Positions 44,558 through 52,984 are shown, counted from the first letter of the stretch. The stretch: DNA of 64,000 nucleotides from Butyricicoccus intestinisimiae (GCF_018918345.1 NZ_JAHLQI010000001.1:372001-436000), one strand, 5' to 3'. Notes: generated from the sequence alone by a model not told the origin. Made by a program: numbers and translations.

Positions 44558-45430
44558 TTAAATCAGGCGCGTCACCTGATGCCCCTGTTCAATACAAAAG
44601 ATGCGGGCAAAGATTTTTCGTTCCTGCAAGCGCTGATAGAGCGGCCGCAGTTGGAAATCCTCCAAATCCCACGCATGAGCAGACGCGAACACCGCCGTGC
44701 CGCAGTGTGCGGCGCATTCTGCGGCATAAATGTCCGCCTCTGAGGTAATTTCATCCAGCAGCAACAGCTGCGGAGACATGGTCTTGACCAGCATCATCGC
44801 CGCCTGTGCTTTCGGACAGCCGTCTATCACATCGGTATGCCTGCCAATGTCAAACTGCGGAACGCCGTGATACAGCGCCGCCAGCTCCGCCCGCTCATCC
44901 GCCACAGCCGTGCGAACGCCTGCATCGGCGAGCTGACGGGCAATATCGCGCAGCAGCGTCGTTTTCCCCCAGCCCGGCGGGGACAAAAACAGCGTGTTGT
45001 ACAGGTGCGTGCCATCGCGGATTTGCCGCAGCAGCTCCGGCGAAGCAGCGCCCTTGATCTGGCGGGCGATACGGATATTGAGCGAGGAGATGCTGCGAAA
45101 GGAGAGCATAGCTCCGTCTTGTACAGCGGTCTGTCCGCACACGCCAACGCGATGACCGCCGCGCATCGTCAGAAATCCCTGTCGCAGGCTGCCCGCGCAC
45201 GTGTGCAAAGAATACTCCGCCGCCCGCTCCAGCGTATCTTTGATTTCCGCGCTGTGAAAAACCGATTCTCCGACACGCTGTTCGCTTTCGCCAACGACAA
45301 TCTGCATCGGCTGTTCGACACGCAGACGAAGCTCTTCACAGCGCGCTTGTGTGTCGATAGGCAGACGGGCCAATGCCTGTCTGCGCTCCGGCAGCAAGCA
45401 GGCACAGGCTTGTTTGAGCTGCTGTTCCAC
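44558..45430 (-). CDS. spoIIIAA: Stage III sporulation protein AA, secretion ATPase-like
   Basis: 290 residues. Walker A is FLSPPGWGKTTLLRDIA (about 150-166), Walker B LLLLDEITSEAD near 224. Energises the channel in the engulfed mother cell. First gene of the eight-gene operon; no clear sigma-E promoter could be assigned in the 260 bases upstream. Confidence 0.92.
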   Translation of the reverse strand: MEQQLKQACACLLPERRQALARLPIDTQARCEELRLRVEQPMQIVVGESEQRVGESVFHSAEIKDTLERAAEYSLHTCAGSLRQGFLTMRGGHRVGVCGQTAVQDGAMLSFRSISSLNIRIARQIKGAASPELLRQIRDGTHLYNTLFLSPPGWGKTTLLRDIARQLADAGVRTAVADERAELAALYHGVPQFDIGRHTDVIDGCPKAQAAMMLVKTMSPQLLLLDEITSEADIYAAECAAHCGTAVFASAHAWDLEDFQLRPLYQRLQERKIFARIFCIEQGHQVTRLI

Positions 45431-45575
45431 AGCAAGCCCTCCTTTCTCCGTGTGATTAATTCAGCTTATGTGTAAAGTCTTGATGATAGAACGAAAACAT
45501 CTGGGATACCTTTTTGCATATCTTCGGAATCTTTTGCATAGTTATTGATTTTCGTAAAAAAAAATTCCAAAGGTA

Positions 45576-45604
45576 TTGTGAAAATTCCTCAAATATTGTA
45601 TGAT
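45576..45604 (+). promoter_or_regulatory. Promoter of nfnAB
   Basis: TTGTGA, 17 bases, TATGAT on the plus strand, about 80 bases before the nfnA start. The 262-base gap holds no gene. Confidence 0.5.
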
Positions 45605-45692
45605 AGATTCAGTTGGTTTATCTAAAAAAAGTATTGTTGATTGATTGATTTGTGTTATTTCATATGTTTTATGATATTAGGAGGATATTTTC

Positions 45693-46535
45693 ATGTATCA
45701 AATTCTTGAAAAGCGTCGTTTGAGTTCAAACGTAGTCCTGCTGGTCATTGATGCACCGTATGTTGCAAAGAAGGCCGAGCCGGGACAGTTCATCATTCTC
45801 CGCGTTGATGCGGACGGTGAGCGTATCCCGCTGACCATCTCTGCATACGACCGCAAGAAGGGCACCATCACGATTGTTGTGCAGGAAGTCGGCGCAACGA
45901 CCATGAAGCTGGGTCAGATGAACCAAGGCGACTGCCTGCATGACTTTGTAGGCCCGCTGGGCAAAGCGTCTGAATTCGACGGCATCAAGAAGGCTGCTGT
46001 TGTCGGCGGCGGTCTGGGCTGTGCCATCGCACTGCCGCAGGCACAGAAGCTGCACGACATGGGTGTTGACGTAGATCTGATCGCAGGCTTCCGCAACACT
46101 GATGCCATCATTCTCGAAGATGAGATGAAGGGCGCATGTTCCAGACTGACGCTGGTAACCGATGACGGTTCCAACGGTCACAAGGGCTTTGTTACTGATG
46201 CGCTGAAAGAACTGATTGAAGCCGGCAACAAGTACGACGTTGTCATTGCCATCGGCCCGATGATTATGATGAAGTTCGTCTGCAAGACGACTGAGCCATA
46301 CGGCATCAAGACCATCGTTTCCATGAACACCATCATGGTTGACGGCACGGGTATGTGCGGCGGCTGCCGTCTGACAGTTGGCGGCGAGACCAAGTTCGCT
46401 TGTGTAGACGGTCCGGACTTCGACGGTCATCAGGTTGACTTCGATGAGGCTATGCGCCGTTCCGCTATCTACAAGCCGCAGGAGCAGGCTGCTAGAGAGC
46501 ACCAGTGCAATCTCATGAAAATGGAGGTAAAGTAA
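45693..46535 (+). CDS. nfnA: NfnA: NADH-binding subunit of bifurcating transhydrogenase
   Basis: 280 residues. FAD domain (IPLTISAYDRKKGTITIV), NAD domain (KAAVVGGGLGCAIALPQAQ) and a C-terminal cysteine cluster MCGGCRLTV with a later FACVDGP for the [2Fe-2S] site. Also annotated as sulfide dehydrogenase subunit or glutamate synthase-like. With NfnB it couples NADH and reduced ferredoxin to NADP+ reduction. GGAGG site; the neighbour starts 2 bases after the stop. Confidence 0.9.
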   Translation: MYQILEKRRLSSNVVLLVIDAPYVAKKAEPGQFIILRVDADGERIPLTISAYDRKKGTITIVVQEVGATTMKLGQMNQGDCLHDFVGPLGKASEFDGIKKAAVVGGGLGCAIALPQAQKLHDMGVDVDLIAGFRNTDAIILEDEMKGACSRLTLVTDDGSNGHKGFVTDALKELIEAGNKYDVVIAIGPMIMMKFVCKTTEPYGIKTIVSMNTIMVDGTGMCGGCRLTVGGETKFACVDGPDFDGHQVDFDEAMRRSAIYKPQEQAAREHQCNLMKMEVK

Positions 46536-46537
46536 AG

Positions 46538-47938
46538 ATGGCAAAGCCGAATATGTCCCCAGTGAAGAATCCGATCCCGGAACAGGATCCGAACGTAAGA
46601 AATAAGAACTTCTTGGAAGTTTCCCTCGGTTATGACGAGGCTACCGCAGTGGACGAAGCAACTCGCTGCTTGAACTGTAAAAATAAGCCGTGTGTTGGCG
46701 GCTGTCCGGTAAATGTACAGATTCCGGAGTTCATCTCCCTGATTAAGGAAGGCAAGTTCCTGGAAGCAAACGCAAAGATCAAGGAGACCAGCTCCCTTCC
46801 GGCTGTCTGCGGTCGTGTATGCCCGCAGGAGAGCCAGTGCGAGAGCAAGTGTGTCCGCGGCATCAAGGGCGAACCGGTTGGCATTGGCCGTCTGGAGCGC
46901 TTTGCTGCTGACTATGCAATGGCACATCCGTCCAACGATCCGATCGAAGTACCGGCATCCAACGGTCACAAGGTTGCTGTTGTCGGTGCAGGCCCTGCTG
47001 GTCTGACCTGTGCAGGCGATCTGGTTGCAAAGGGCTACGAGGTTACCGTATTTGAAGTACTGCACACCGCCGGCGGCGTGCTGATGTACGGCATTCCGGA
47101 GTTCCGTCTGCCGAAGGCAATCGTACAGAAGGAAATCGACACGCTGAAGGCAAAGGGCGTAAAGTTCATGCTCAACTTTGTTGTCGGCCGTACCGAGACC
47201 ATCGACGACCTGTTTGCTGCTGGTTATGAGGCTATTTTCGTAGGCTCTGGCGCTGGTCTGCCGAACTTCATGCGCATTCCGGGCGAGGGCTTCAACGGCG
47301 TTTACTCTGCAAACGAGTACCTGACCCGTGTAAACCTGATGAAGGCATACAAGGAAGATTCCGATACGCCGATTTACCACGCAAAGCGCGTCGCTGTATT
47401 TGGCGGCGGCAACGTAGCAATGGACGCTGCTCGCTGCGCAAAGCGTATGGGTGCTGAGGAAGTATACATTGTATACCGCCGTTCCGAGGCAGAGCTTCCG
47501 GCACGTAAGGAAGAAGTTCACCATGCAAAGGAAGAAGGCATCATCTTCAAGCTGCTGGCTAACCCGATTGAGATTTACGGCGATGACGACTTCCATGTAA
47601 AGAGCGTACATATCCAGAACATGGAGCTGGGTGAGCCGGATGAGTCCGGCCGCCGTCGTCCGGTTCCGATTGAGGGCAGCACGGACGTTCTCGACGTTGA
47701 CGCTGTTATCGTTGCAATCGGCACTTCCCCGAACCCGCTGATTCGCACCACGACCCCGGGTCTGGACGCAAACCGCAAGGGCTGCATTGTCGCTGACGAA
47801 GTTGGCGCAACCTCCAAGGAAGGCGTATTCGCAGGCGGTGACGCTGTTACCGGCGCTGCTACCGTTATCCTGGCAATGGGCGCTGGCAAGAAGGCTGCCG
47901 CTGCTATGGACGAGTACATTCAGAACAAGAACAAGTAA
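46538..47938 (+). CDS. nfnB: NfnB: NADPH/ferredoxin subunit, GltD-like
   Basis: 466 residues from ATG at 46538, preceded by GGAGGTAAAG. N-terminal cysteine sets CLNCKNKPCVGGCPV and CGRVCPQESQCESKC hold two [4Fe-4S] clusters; then the FAD (VVGAGPAGLTCAGDL) and NADPH (FGGGNVAMDAARCA) folds. No GltB-like large subunit is nearby, so the Nfn role is better supported than glutamate synthase. A terminator follows. Confidence 0.9.
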   Translation: MAKPNMSPVKNPIPEQDPNVRNKNFLEVSLGYDEATAVDEATRCLNCKNKPCVGGCPVNVQIPEFISLIKEGKFLEANAKIKETSSLPAVCGRVCPQESQCESKCVRGIKGEPVGIGRLERFAADYAMAHPSNDPIEVPASNGHKVAVVGAGPAGLTCAGDLVAKGYEVTVFEVLHTAGGVLMYGIPEFRLPKAIVQKEIDTLKAKGVKFMLNFVVGRTETIDDLFAAGYEAIFVGSGAGLPNFMRIPGEGFNGVYSANEYLTRVNLMKAYKEDSDTPIYHAKRVAVFGGGNVAMDAARCAKRMGAEEVYIVYRRSEAELPARKEEVHHAKEEGIIFKLLANPIEIYGDDDFHVKSVHIQNMELGEPDESGRRRPVPIEGSTDVLDVDAVIVAIGTSPNPLIRTTTPGLDANRKGCIVADEVGATSKEGVFAGGDAVTGAATVILAMGAGKKAAAAMDEYIQNKNK

Positions 47939-47960
47939 TTTGATCTGAACATAAAGCAAT

Positions 47961-47989
47961 CCCCCGCCGAAAACCGGCGGGGGATTTTT
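47961..47989 (+). terminator. Terminator of nfnAB
   Basis: CCCCCGCCG pairs with CGGCGGGGG around AAAAC, followed by a T-run. Confidence 0.85.
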
Positions 47990-47994
47990 CGTCT

Positions 47995-48117
47995 TTATGT
48001 GGGAAACCGGAGCAAGTATTTTGCTCCTTCGGGCTGCACGGTTCGCTCCGCAATGCAGATTTTCCCGTCTTGTGCTTTTACCAAGTAGTCTCCCTGCGTC
48101 AAGCAGATATGTCCTTC
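47995..48117 (-). pseudogene. C-terminal gene scrap at the left edge of island 2
   Basis: The minus strand reads GHICLTQGDYLVKAQDGKIC then IAERTVQPEGAKYLLRFP and a stop at 47995; a TAG just upstream and no start codon. About 40 residues with phage-tail-like character, family not recognised. Core-like composition. Confidence 0.35.
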
Positions 48118-48130
48118 CTATATGTGAATG

Positions 48131-48240
48131 TCAGTTTAATATTTTCTGTAATTAAATGAAAATATAATTATTGCATAAAAACTAAAAAGCAAGCAGATAA
48201 ATAATCAAAAATATATTTTATTTTTGTTTTCATAAGGAAC
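48131..48240. repeat. AT-rich dispersed repeat, copy 2 (left edge of island 2)
   Basis: TCAGTTTAATATTTTCTGTA and the following 90 bases match 5581-5692 at a little over 80%. It lies, as copy 1 does, at the junction from core genes into an AT-rich island. Confidence 0.6.
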
Positions 48241-48291
48241 AGATAGAAACATTTTTAAAGGCGGCGTACATATTGCACACCGCCTTTTGCT

Positions 48292-48971
48292 TTAATATCT
48301 TCCGCCACCGATATATCGTTGACTATAGTAATTTGAGTTAATATTGTCTAAGATGATTCCCTGTCTCGTATTTGCAGCATGAATCATATAACCGTTTCCG
48401 ATGTAAAAACCTACATGACTAACTATTTTGGAAATTGGTGTAGATGTTGAAAAGAACACCAAATCTCCCGCTTTTAAGTTGGATTTTGATACTTTTTGGC
48501 AGTTAGAATACTGAGCATAAGATGTTCTAGGGATGGTCTTTCCCATCTTTGCATAGAGCATTTTTGTGAATCCAGAACAGTCATATGCATCCGGCCCATT
48601 GCCACCCCAAACATACGGATAACCAATATACCGCCGTGCAATGGCAATCGCTTCAGTGATAGATACATTGGCAGAAGATGGGGAGGAATTTGGCTTAGAC
48701 TTTGATGTGTACTGAGAACTAATGTATCCGGTCTTGCCGTTATATGAAATTAAATACCAACCATTTGACAAATTGCGCGTTGAAACCGTCGCTCCCCTAT
48801 CTCTACTTGTTCACCAGTTGTCAGAGTTCCTACAATACTACTCGTATTATAAGGATCACTCCGTAGATTGGCATCCTCGGACACACTTGCTGTTGCTGCA
48901 TATGCTTTATCAACAGACAATAATGCAGAAGCACAAACAAGCAGTCCTAATAATGGTTTCTTGATTTTCAA
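48292..48971 (-). pseudogene. Secreted SH3b-NlpC/P60 cell-wall hydrolase, frameshifted
   Basis: The N-terminal part (ATG at 48971) is a signal peptide (PLLGLLVCASALLSVDKAYA) and an SH3b domain (NLRSDPYNTSSIVGTL). At about 48800 a four-G run shifts the frame. One more G would lead on through GATVSTRNLSNGWYLISYNG to an NlpC/P60 domain with the catalytic cysteine in YDCSGFTKM and histidine in SHVGFYIGN. The catalytic half has an open frame of its own but no signal peptide. Cuts stem peptides when intact. Confidence 0.8.
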
Positions 48972-49091
48972 AAAACAGATCCTCTCTTGCAGAGCTAAAT
49001 TGTGGGTTATATAAGTAGAGAAATCCTCTGCATAACTTTTCTAGCAGATCGGACTAAGACCCGCCAGTTTTAATATAGAATTTTTAGGCAA

Positions 49092-49126
49092 AAAAATAGT
49101 CCTTGCGTTTATAACAAAGACTATTT
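49092..49126 (-). terminator. Terminator of the DUF3791/DUF3990 cassette
   Basis: AAATAGTC pairs with GACTATTT and is followed by a T-run on the minus strand, 20 bases after the last stop. Confidence 0.65.
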
Positions 49127-49143
49127 CTGCTTGCTTTTTTCTG

Positions 49144-49368
49144 CTATTTGCTATTTTTAATTTTATCAGAATACTCCTGTTTCAATTCCTCTGCCAGATA
49201 CATGTCGCTCATGCAGTGCATATCGGAAACGCCATCACGGATCAACTGATAGACCTGAGAGTGATAAAAGAAATCTAATGCCGCATCCAGTGAAAGTCCC
49301 TGCTGTTTAGCAAAGCACTCGATAACACGACTATATTTTTTCTGAAGCAAAATCGGGTTCGCTGTCAT
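49144..49368 (-). CDS. DUF3791-like small protein, third gene of the cassette
   Basis: 74 residues, helical, with DAALDFFYHSQVYQLIRDG and MHCMSDMYLAEEL. It resembles small proteins accompanying DUF3990 ARTs. ATGA overlap with the DUF3990 gene before it. Perhaps a second antitoxin or accessory; not established. Confidence 0.65.
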   Translation of the reverse strand: MTANPILLQKKYSRVIECFAKQQGLSLDAALDFFYHSQVYQLIRDGVSDMHCMSDMYLAEELKQEYSDKIKNSK

Positions 49369-49835
49369 AATGTTTCACTCCCTTCAAAATGTAGCAGAGA
49401 CAGTGCGCTCTCTGTGCGGAAACAAATTTGCAAGTTCGGCTTTTCATAACGCAGGCGGTTGATAGCTTCCACCTTATCAATCAGCCCGTCAAAGAACAGT
49501 TCCACGGTATTGAACACCTTATCATTGGCAACACCACCCACAACCAAATCATACTCTGTTGAATCTTTTCCACTGCGGCAATTGAGAATAAAATCCAGCC
49601 ATTCTTCGGAATAAGAATCGAATTCCATTGTTTTCAGCTCGTTTTCCCTGCTCTCATCGTATTCATACCGAGAAATAATACCGTCTTTCCCACGGCGTTT
49701 GAATTTACCGCACCACTTCACCGCTTGTTCATACAAAGGCGTGACATAGAAGCCACGCCCGAAATCTACATTGGGGCGGGAATGTACCAAATCCGGCTTT
49801 GCAATCTCTAAAAAAGAACCATGATAGAGAATCAT
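49365..49835 (-). CDS. DUF3990 protein, ADP-ribosyltransferase-like candidate toxin
   Basis: 156 residues. MILYHGSFLEIAKP gives the LYHGS histidine motif, and DFGRGFYVTPLYEQA the GFYxT motif, both shared with the ART fold of NAD-dependent ADP-ribosyltransferases. A glutamate-containing third motif was not clearly placed. Flanked on both sides by overlapping DUF3791-type genes, as in a toxin-antitoxin unit. Toxicity is inferred. Confidence 0.75.
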   Translation of the reverse strand: MILYHGSFLEIAKPDLVHSRPNVDFGRGFYVTPLYEQAVKWCGKFKRRGKDGIISRYEYDESRENELKTMEFDSYSEEWLDFILNCRSGKDSTEYDLVVGGVANDKVFNTVELFFDGLIDKVEAINRLRYEKPNLQICFRTESALSLLHFEGSETL

Positions 49836-50068
49836 ATTTCCACGCCCCTTTCTTTCATAACATCAAGGAGATCGTTGACAATATATTCCCGACTCTGGGT
49901 ATGCAGTACTTCATATTCTGGCACGATGTAACCGTTTAGAATATCGCTCTGTTCAGTAAATGCCTGATAAACACGCTTTGCATCCACATCCAGCTTTGCC
50001 GCTACATTTTCAATACAAAATACAGCAAACTCTAGCTCACTGGAATTTTTGATTTTTTCATTTGTCAT
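49832..50068 (-). CDS. DUF3791 protein, candidate antitoxin
   Basis: 78 residues with LEFAVFCIENVAAKLDVDAK and VLHTQSREYIVNDLLDVMKE, the DUF3791 helical pattern. First gene in the cassette, after AAGGAGG and the promoter at 50151-50179; its stop overlaps the DUF3990 start. Confidence 0.75.
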   Translation of the reverse strand: MTNEKIKNSSELEFAVFCIENVAAKLDVDAKRVYQAFTEQSDILNGYIVPEYEVLHTQSREYIVNDLLDVMKERGVEI

Positions 50069-50150
50069 CGCACTAAAACCTCCTTAAATGTTTTTTCAAT
50101 TCCAAAAAACTACAAAATCTCGATATTGCTGTTAATTTATGTTATTTGTT

Positions 50151-50179
50151 ATTATACTGTATTTTCCGTCTTATTACAA
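50151..50179 (-). promoter_or_regulatory. Promoter of the DUF3791/DUF3990 cassette
   Basis: Minus strand TTGTAA, 17 bases, TATAAT; 83 bases before the first start. Confidence 0.65.
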
Positions 50180-50239
50180 TGAAAAAACTATACACAACAA
50201 AACCTTTCGTATACTATTCTGCTTCTAATTATAATCTTC

Positions 50240-50263
50240 AAAGGAGTCGAATTCGACCCCTTT
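50240..50263. repeat. 24-base palindrome
   Basis: AAAGG-A-GTCGAATTCGAC-C-CCTTT is symmetric apart from two bases. Could be an operator for the neighbouring genes; not followed by a T-run, so not a terminator. Confidence 0.35.
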
Positions 50264-50353
50264 AGTGTTGAACTATTCTAATCTGTTTTTGACCAGCTCT
50301 CAGCGATAAGGCTCTGATTGCTTAAACACTGAACATAACAAAGATTTAATGCT

Positions 50354-50617
50354 TCAACAGATGATACTTGGAAAATGTCTTTCACTTTTTATTCGTCCTC
50401 CAACTAACGTAGCAGTACAATAAACATCCTCAACGTTGATAGGATTTTTCTTTGCACAGTTCAATTCCACCAAGTATTGATTCAGAGCAATCGAAAGTGC
50501 ATCTAAAGTTGCAGATTTCCCATTCATTCCAGCTAAAACGTTGCATTTTGGATGAAATTCAATTTCATAATCTGGAAAATATCTGAAGTTTTTAAGTTTC
50601 AATGTCTTTATTTTCAT
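50354..50617 (-). pseudogene. N-terminal fragment of a RecF/SMC-like AAA ATPase
   Basis: ATG at 50617 after GGAGG. Begins MKIKTLKLKNFRYFPDYEIE and continues CNVLAGMNGKSATLDALSIA. The Walker A GxNGxGKS has lost two residues (GMNGKSA), and the remainder of the roughly 350-600-residue family is missing after 88 codons. The intact relatives are often defence-associated (e.g. OLD, Septu- or retron-type ATPases), but which one cannot be told. Confidence 0.55.
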
Positions 50618-50675
50618 AAAATCCTCCAGCAAAACTTCTGCCCTAATATCGGGCGGGAGAGTCAATCTTAATAAT

Positions 50676-51065
50676 TTATACCTTTGGCAAAAAGAAATAG
50701 TCTCCTGCTGCTAAAAAAGCTGCTTGAGATGAGGCACTATGCTTTTGCACGGTATTTTCTCTGTATTCATCCTCGTGCAAAGACCAACAATGAACTACAA
50801 TATCTTTATCATTCGGATCATCTTCATTCGAAGTTGGCTTTCCAACCAGAATTAAATCTTGAATTGCTTTATTTTTATGGATTAACTCAATAAAAATCTC
50901 AGAATATCCTGGAGTATCACCGATTTCAGCGACTAGAGTTCCAGATGGTACAGGAATTTCCAATCGTGTCGGCTTAATATCTCGACGTTTTAATTCTTCA
51001 ATGAGTTCTTCATCGCTAAAATCTTTAAGTTTTTTATTTGGTTCACTAATAATAATAGTTTTCAT
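50676..51065 (-). CDS. Hypothetical protein, second gene of a pair
   Basis: 129 residues from ATG at 51065 (GGAGG upstream; its first base overlaps the preceding stop). Starts MKTIIISEPNKKLKDFSDEE and carries LEIPVPSGTLVAEIGD and VVHCWSLHEDEYR; soluble, acidic. Not recognised. Together with the next gene it is transcribed away from the PARP gene. Confidence 0.6.
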   Translation of the reverse strand: MKTIIISEPNKKLKDFSDEELIEELKRRDIKPTRLEIPVPSGTLVAEIGDTPGYSEIFIELIHKNKAIQDLILVGKPTSNEDDPNDKDIVVHCWSLHEDEYRENTVQKHSASSQAAFLAAGDYFFLPKV

Positions 51066-51373
51066 CAAAAGTCCTCCATATTTTCTTCCCAACCTTCTTG
51101 TACTACATCAAATTCATTCTCATTGTAATACCGACAGCCATCAATTTCGTAAGATCCATCTTCCCATGCTTCCTTAAATTCCTGATAAGAATCTGGAAAC
51201 AAGATTCCGCTTTTAAACCCTTCCTTCCAAATAGTATTCATCATATGATGATCTACATTCTTTTTCCAACTGCCAACTACCCAACTAAAACCGGTATCAC
51301 TTTCGTATAGATATAACTCATGTCCGTCAATGGGTGTCTTCGTATTCTTCATTTTAGCAATAATTTTTCTCAT
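51065..51373 (-). CDS. Hypothetical small acidic protein, first gene of a pair
   Basis: 102 residues, AGGAGG before the ATG. Contains GHELYLYESDTGFSWVVGSW and YYNENEFDVVQEGWEENME. Soluble, very acidic at the end. Not recognised. Starts 220 bases from the divergent PARP-like gene, so a shared regulatory region is likely. Confidence 0.6.
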   Translation of the reverse strand: MRKIIAKMKNTKTPIDGHELYLYESDTGFSWVVGSWKKNVDHHMMNTIWKEGFKSGILFPDSYQEFKEAWEDGSYEIDGCRYYNENEFDVVQEGWEENMEDF

Positions 51374-51594
51374 AAGCTCCTCCTTTTGAACGTTTTTATT
51401 ACAAATTATGTATTTTTCTCATCGAATTTTTGTTTAATTGCTTTTGTTCACTTATTATATCATACAAACCATTTTCATAATTTTTCGAGAAAAAAGTATC
51501 AGACCTATAAAAAATATGAAAGATATTTATGTAACTTTGTTTGTTCGGCTTTCTCATATTTATCACGAATAAAAATAATAGGAGGAAGTTTATA

Positions 51595-52923
51595 ATGCCA
51601 AGTGCAGTACGAACAGCAAAGAAGAAGAAGGAGTCTTTCACGCAAGGACAATTGACTCCCCCAAATCGGGAGTTTATCACATTAACGTTAACTCGACTTT
51701 CCGCTACTTACAAAACAGCAAGTGGAAAAAATGAAACCCTGACAATGGAAAAAAAGTCAGATGAAGAATTTACTGTAACACAGGGAGATACCGGTGTACG
51801 CTGGAATAATAAGAAAAAGGTTCGGAAATATACTATGTCTCAATGGGATGACGTATATGCGGATCTCATTCGCTCCGGCTGGACTCTCTTCGATACACAA
51901 CGCCGAAAAAGAGTTATGGTTAAATCTCAAGGGATTACGATTAACGGTCACATGTATTCGCCTATTAAAGACAAATACGTGGAAGATATCGTAGAAAGAT
52001 TGGTTTCCTACGCTAACCAAATGATTGAGCGTGAATACCAGCAGTCTATTTTAGATGTTCCAGAACATGCGTTCGAGGAAGCATCTGCGTGCTTAGATAC
52101 ATTAGCAAAAGAATACGAAAATATGAGCAACAAGGTTTTCAACGAACACCTTATGCATATCTTCGCTGTTCTCCCGCGACGAATTGATGTATTGGGAAAG
52201 TATATTGCTTCTAAGGATGCAACTGCCAACGATAGAGCAGAAATTGTTGAAACTGAGCGAGAACGATTGCAGGTTCTTCACACCATGCTTCGAGGCGGAA
52301 ACATCCACAATCTTGAAGGAAAGGAAAATATTCTGGAAGTCTACGGCATTGAAATGCGCCGTTTTACTCCAGAAGAAGAACAGTTGGCGAAAAAACTGTT
52401 GAAACATCAAGCAGGAAAATTTGTTCGAGGATGGCGTGTAATCAACAAGCGGACCGAAAAGGATTTTCTCTCTTTCTGCAGCAAAGAACATCTGTCCGAA
52501 AACCACGGTGTTGATTACCTTTTTCATGGTTCAAAGCATCAAAACTGGTGGAGCATTCTTACCAATGGTTTAACCATTAACCCAATTGGGGTTGTGATCA
52601 CTGGAAAAGCTTACGGTCAAGGCACTTATTTTGCACCAGATGCAATTAAATCACTCGGCTACACATCTAAAGCGGATGCCAAATATGGTGGTGGTCACGA
52701 ATCTACAGGATTTATGGCCATCTATAAAGTGGCAACCGGCAATCGATACGATGGGCGGTTAGGAACTGATGGGCAGTTAAACTGGGAGAAACTTCAGAAG
52801 ATTCAACCAGGTGCTCACTGCACATGGGCAGAGTGCCGTTATTCTGGCTTTCAAATGGACGAAGTTATCGTTTATAGGAATGAACAAAGTACCATTTGGG
52901 GACTGCTAGAATTGGCAATGTAA
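51595..52923 (+). CDS. Bacterial PARP-type poly/mono-ADP-ribosyltransferase
   Basis: 442 residues, ATG at 51595 after AGGAGG. Residues 1-100 look like a degenerate WGR domain (GDTGVRWNNKKKVRKYTM, SGWTLFD). Residues 120-220 are helical and match the PARP regulatory domain (DIVERLVSYANQMIEREYQQ, ending FAVLPRRI). The catalytic domain has the H-Y-E triad: H311 in LFHGSKHQNWWSIL, Y345 in YGQGTYFAPDAIK, and E423 in MDEVIVYRNE. It should transfer ADP-ribose from NAD+. Intact, with its own terminator. Shares a leader motif with the 6986 and 15275 genes. Confidence 0.88.
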   Translation: MPSAVRTAKKKKESFTQGQLTPPNREFITLTLTRLSATYKTASGKNETLTMEKKSDEEFTVTQGDTGVRWNNKKKVRKYTMSQWDDVYADLIRSGWTLFDTQRRKRVMVKSQGITINGHMYSPIKDKYVEDIVERLVSYANQMIEREYQQSILDVPEHAFEEASACLDTLAKEYENMSNKVFNEHLMHIFAVLPRRIDVLGKYIASKDATANDRAEIVETERERLQVLHTMLRGGNIHNLEGKENILEVYGIEMRRFTPEEEQLAKKLLKHQAGKFVRGWRVINKRTEKDFLSFCSKEHLSENHGVDYLFHGSKHQNWWSILTNGLTINPIGVVITGKAYGQGTYFAPDAIKSLGYTSKADAKYGGGHESTGFMAIYKVATGNRYDGRLGTDGQLNWEKLQKIQPGAHCTWAECRYSGFQMDEVIVYRNEQSTIWGLLELAM

Positions 52924-52928
52924 AACAA

Positions 52929-52975
52929 AAAGAAGGCATACGGCAGTGTAAAACTACCATATGCCTTCTTTTTCT
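52929..52975 (+). terminator. Terminator of the PARP gene
   Basis: AAAGAAGGCATA..GG and CC..TATGCCTTCTTT pair with T-run after. Confidence 0.8.
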
Positions 52976-52984
52976 CTGTTTTTG

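Noticed and set aside
46538-47938. Glutamate synthase small subunit
   Set aside because: No large subunit nearby and an NfnA partner directly upstream, so the transhydrogenase reading is better supported.
46469-47959. 496-codon open frame antisense to nfnB
   Set aside because: Shadow of a clear iron-sulfur flavoprotein gene with correct motifs on the plus strand.
51595-52923. PARP gene as eukaryotic contamination
   Set aside because: It has a bacterial RBS and terminator and sits inside a continuous bacterial island with a leader seen before two other genes.
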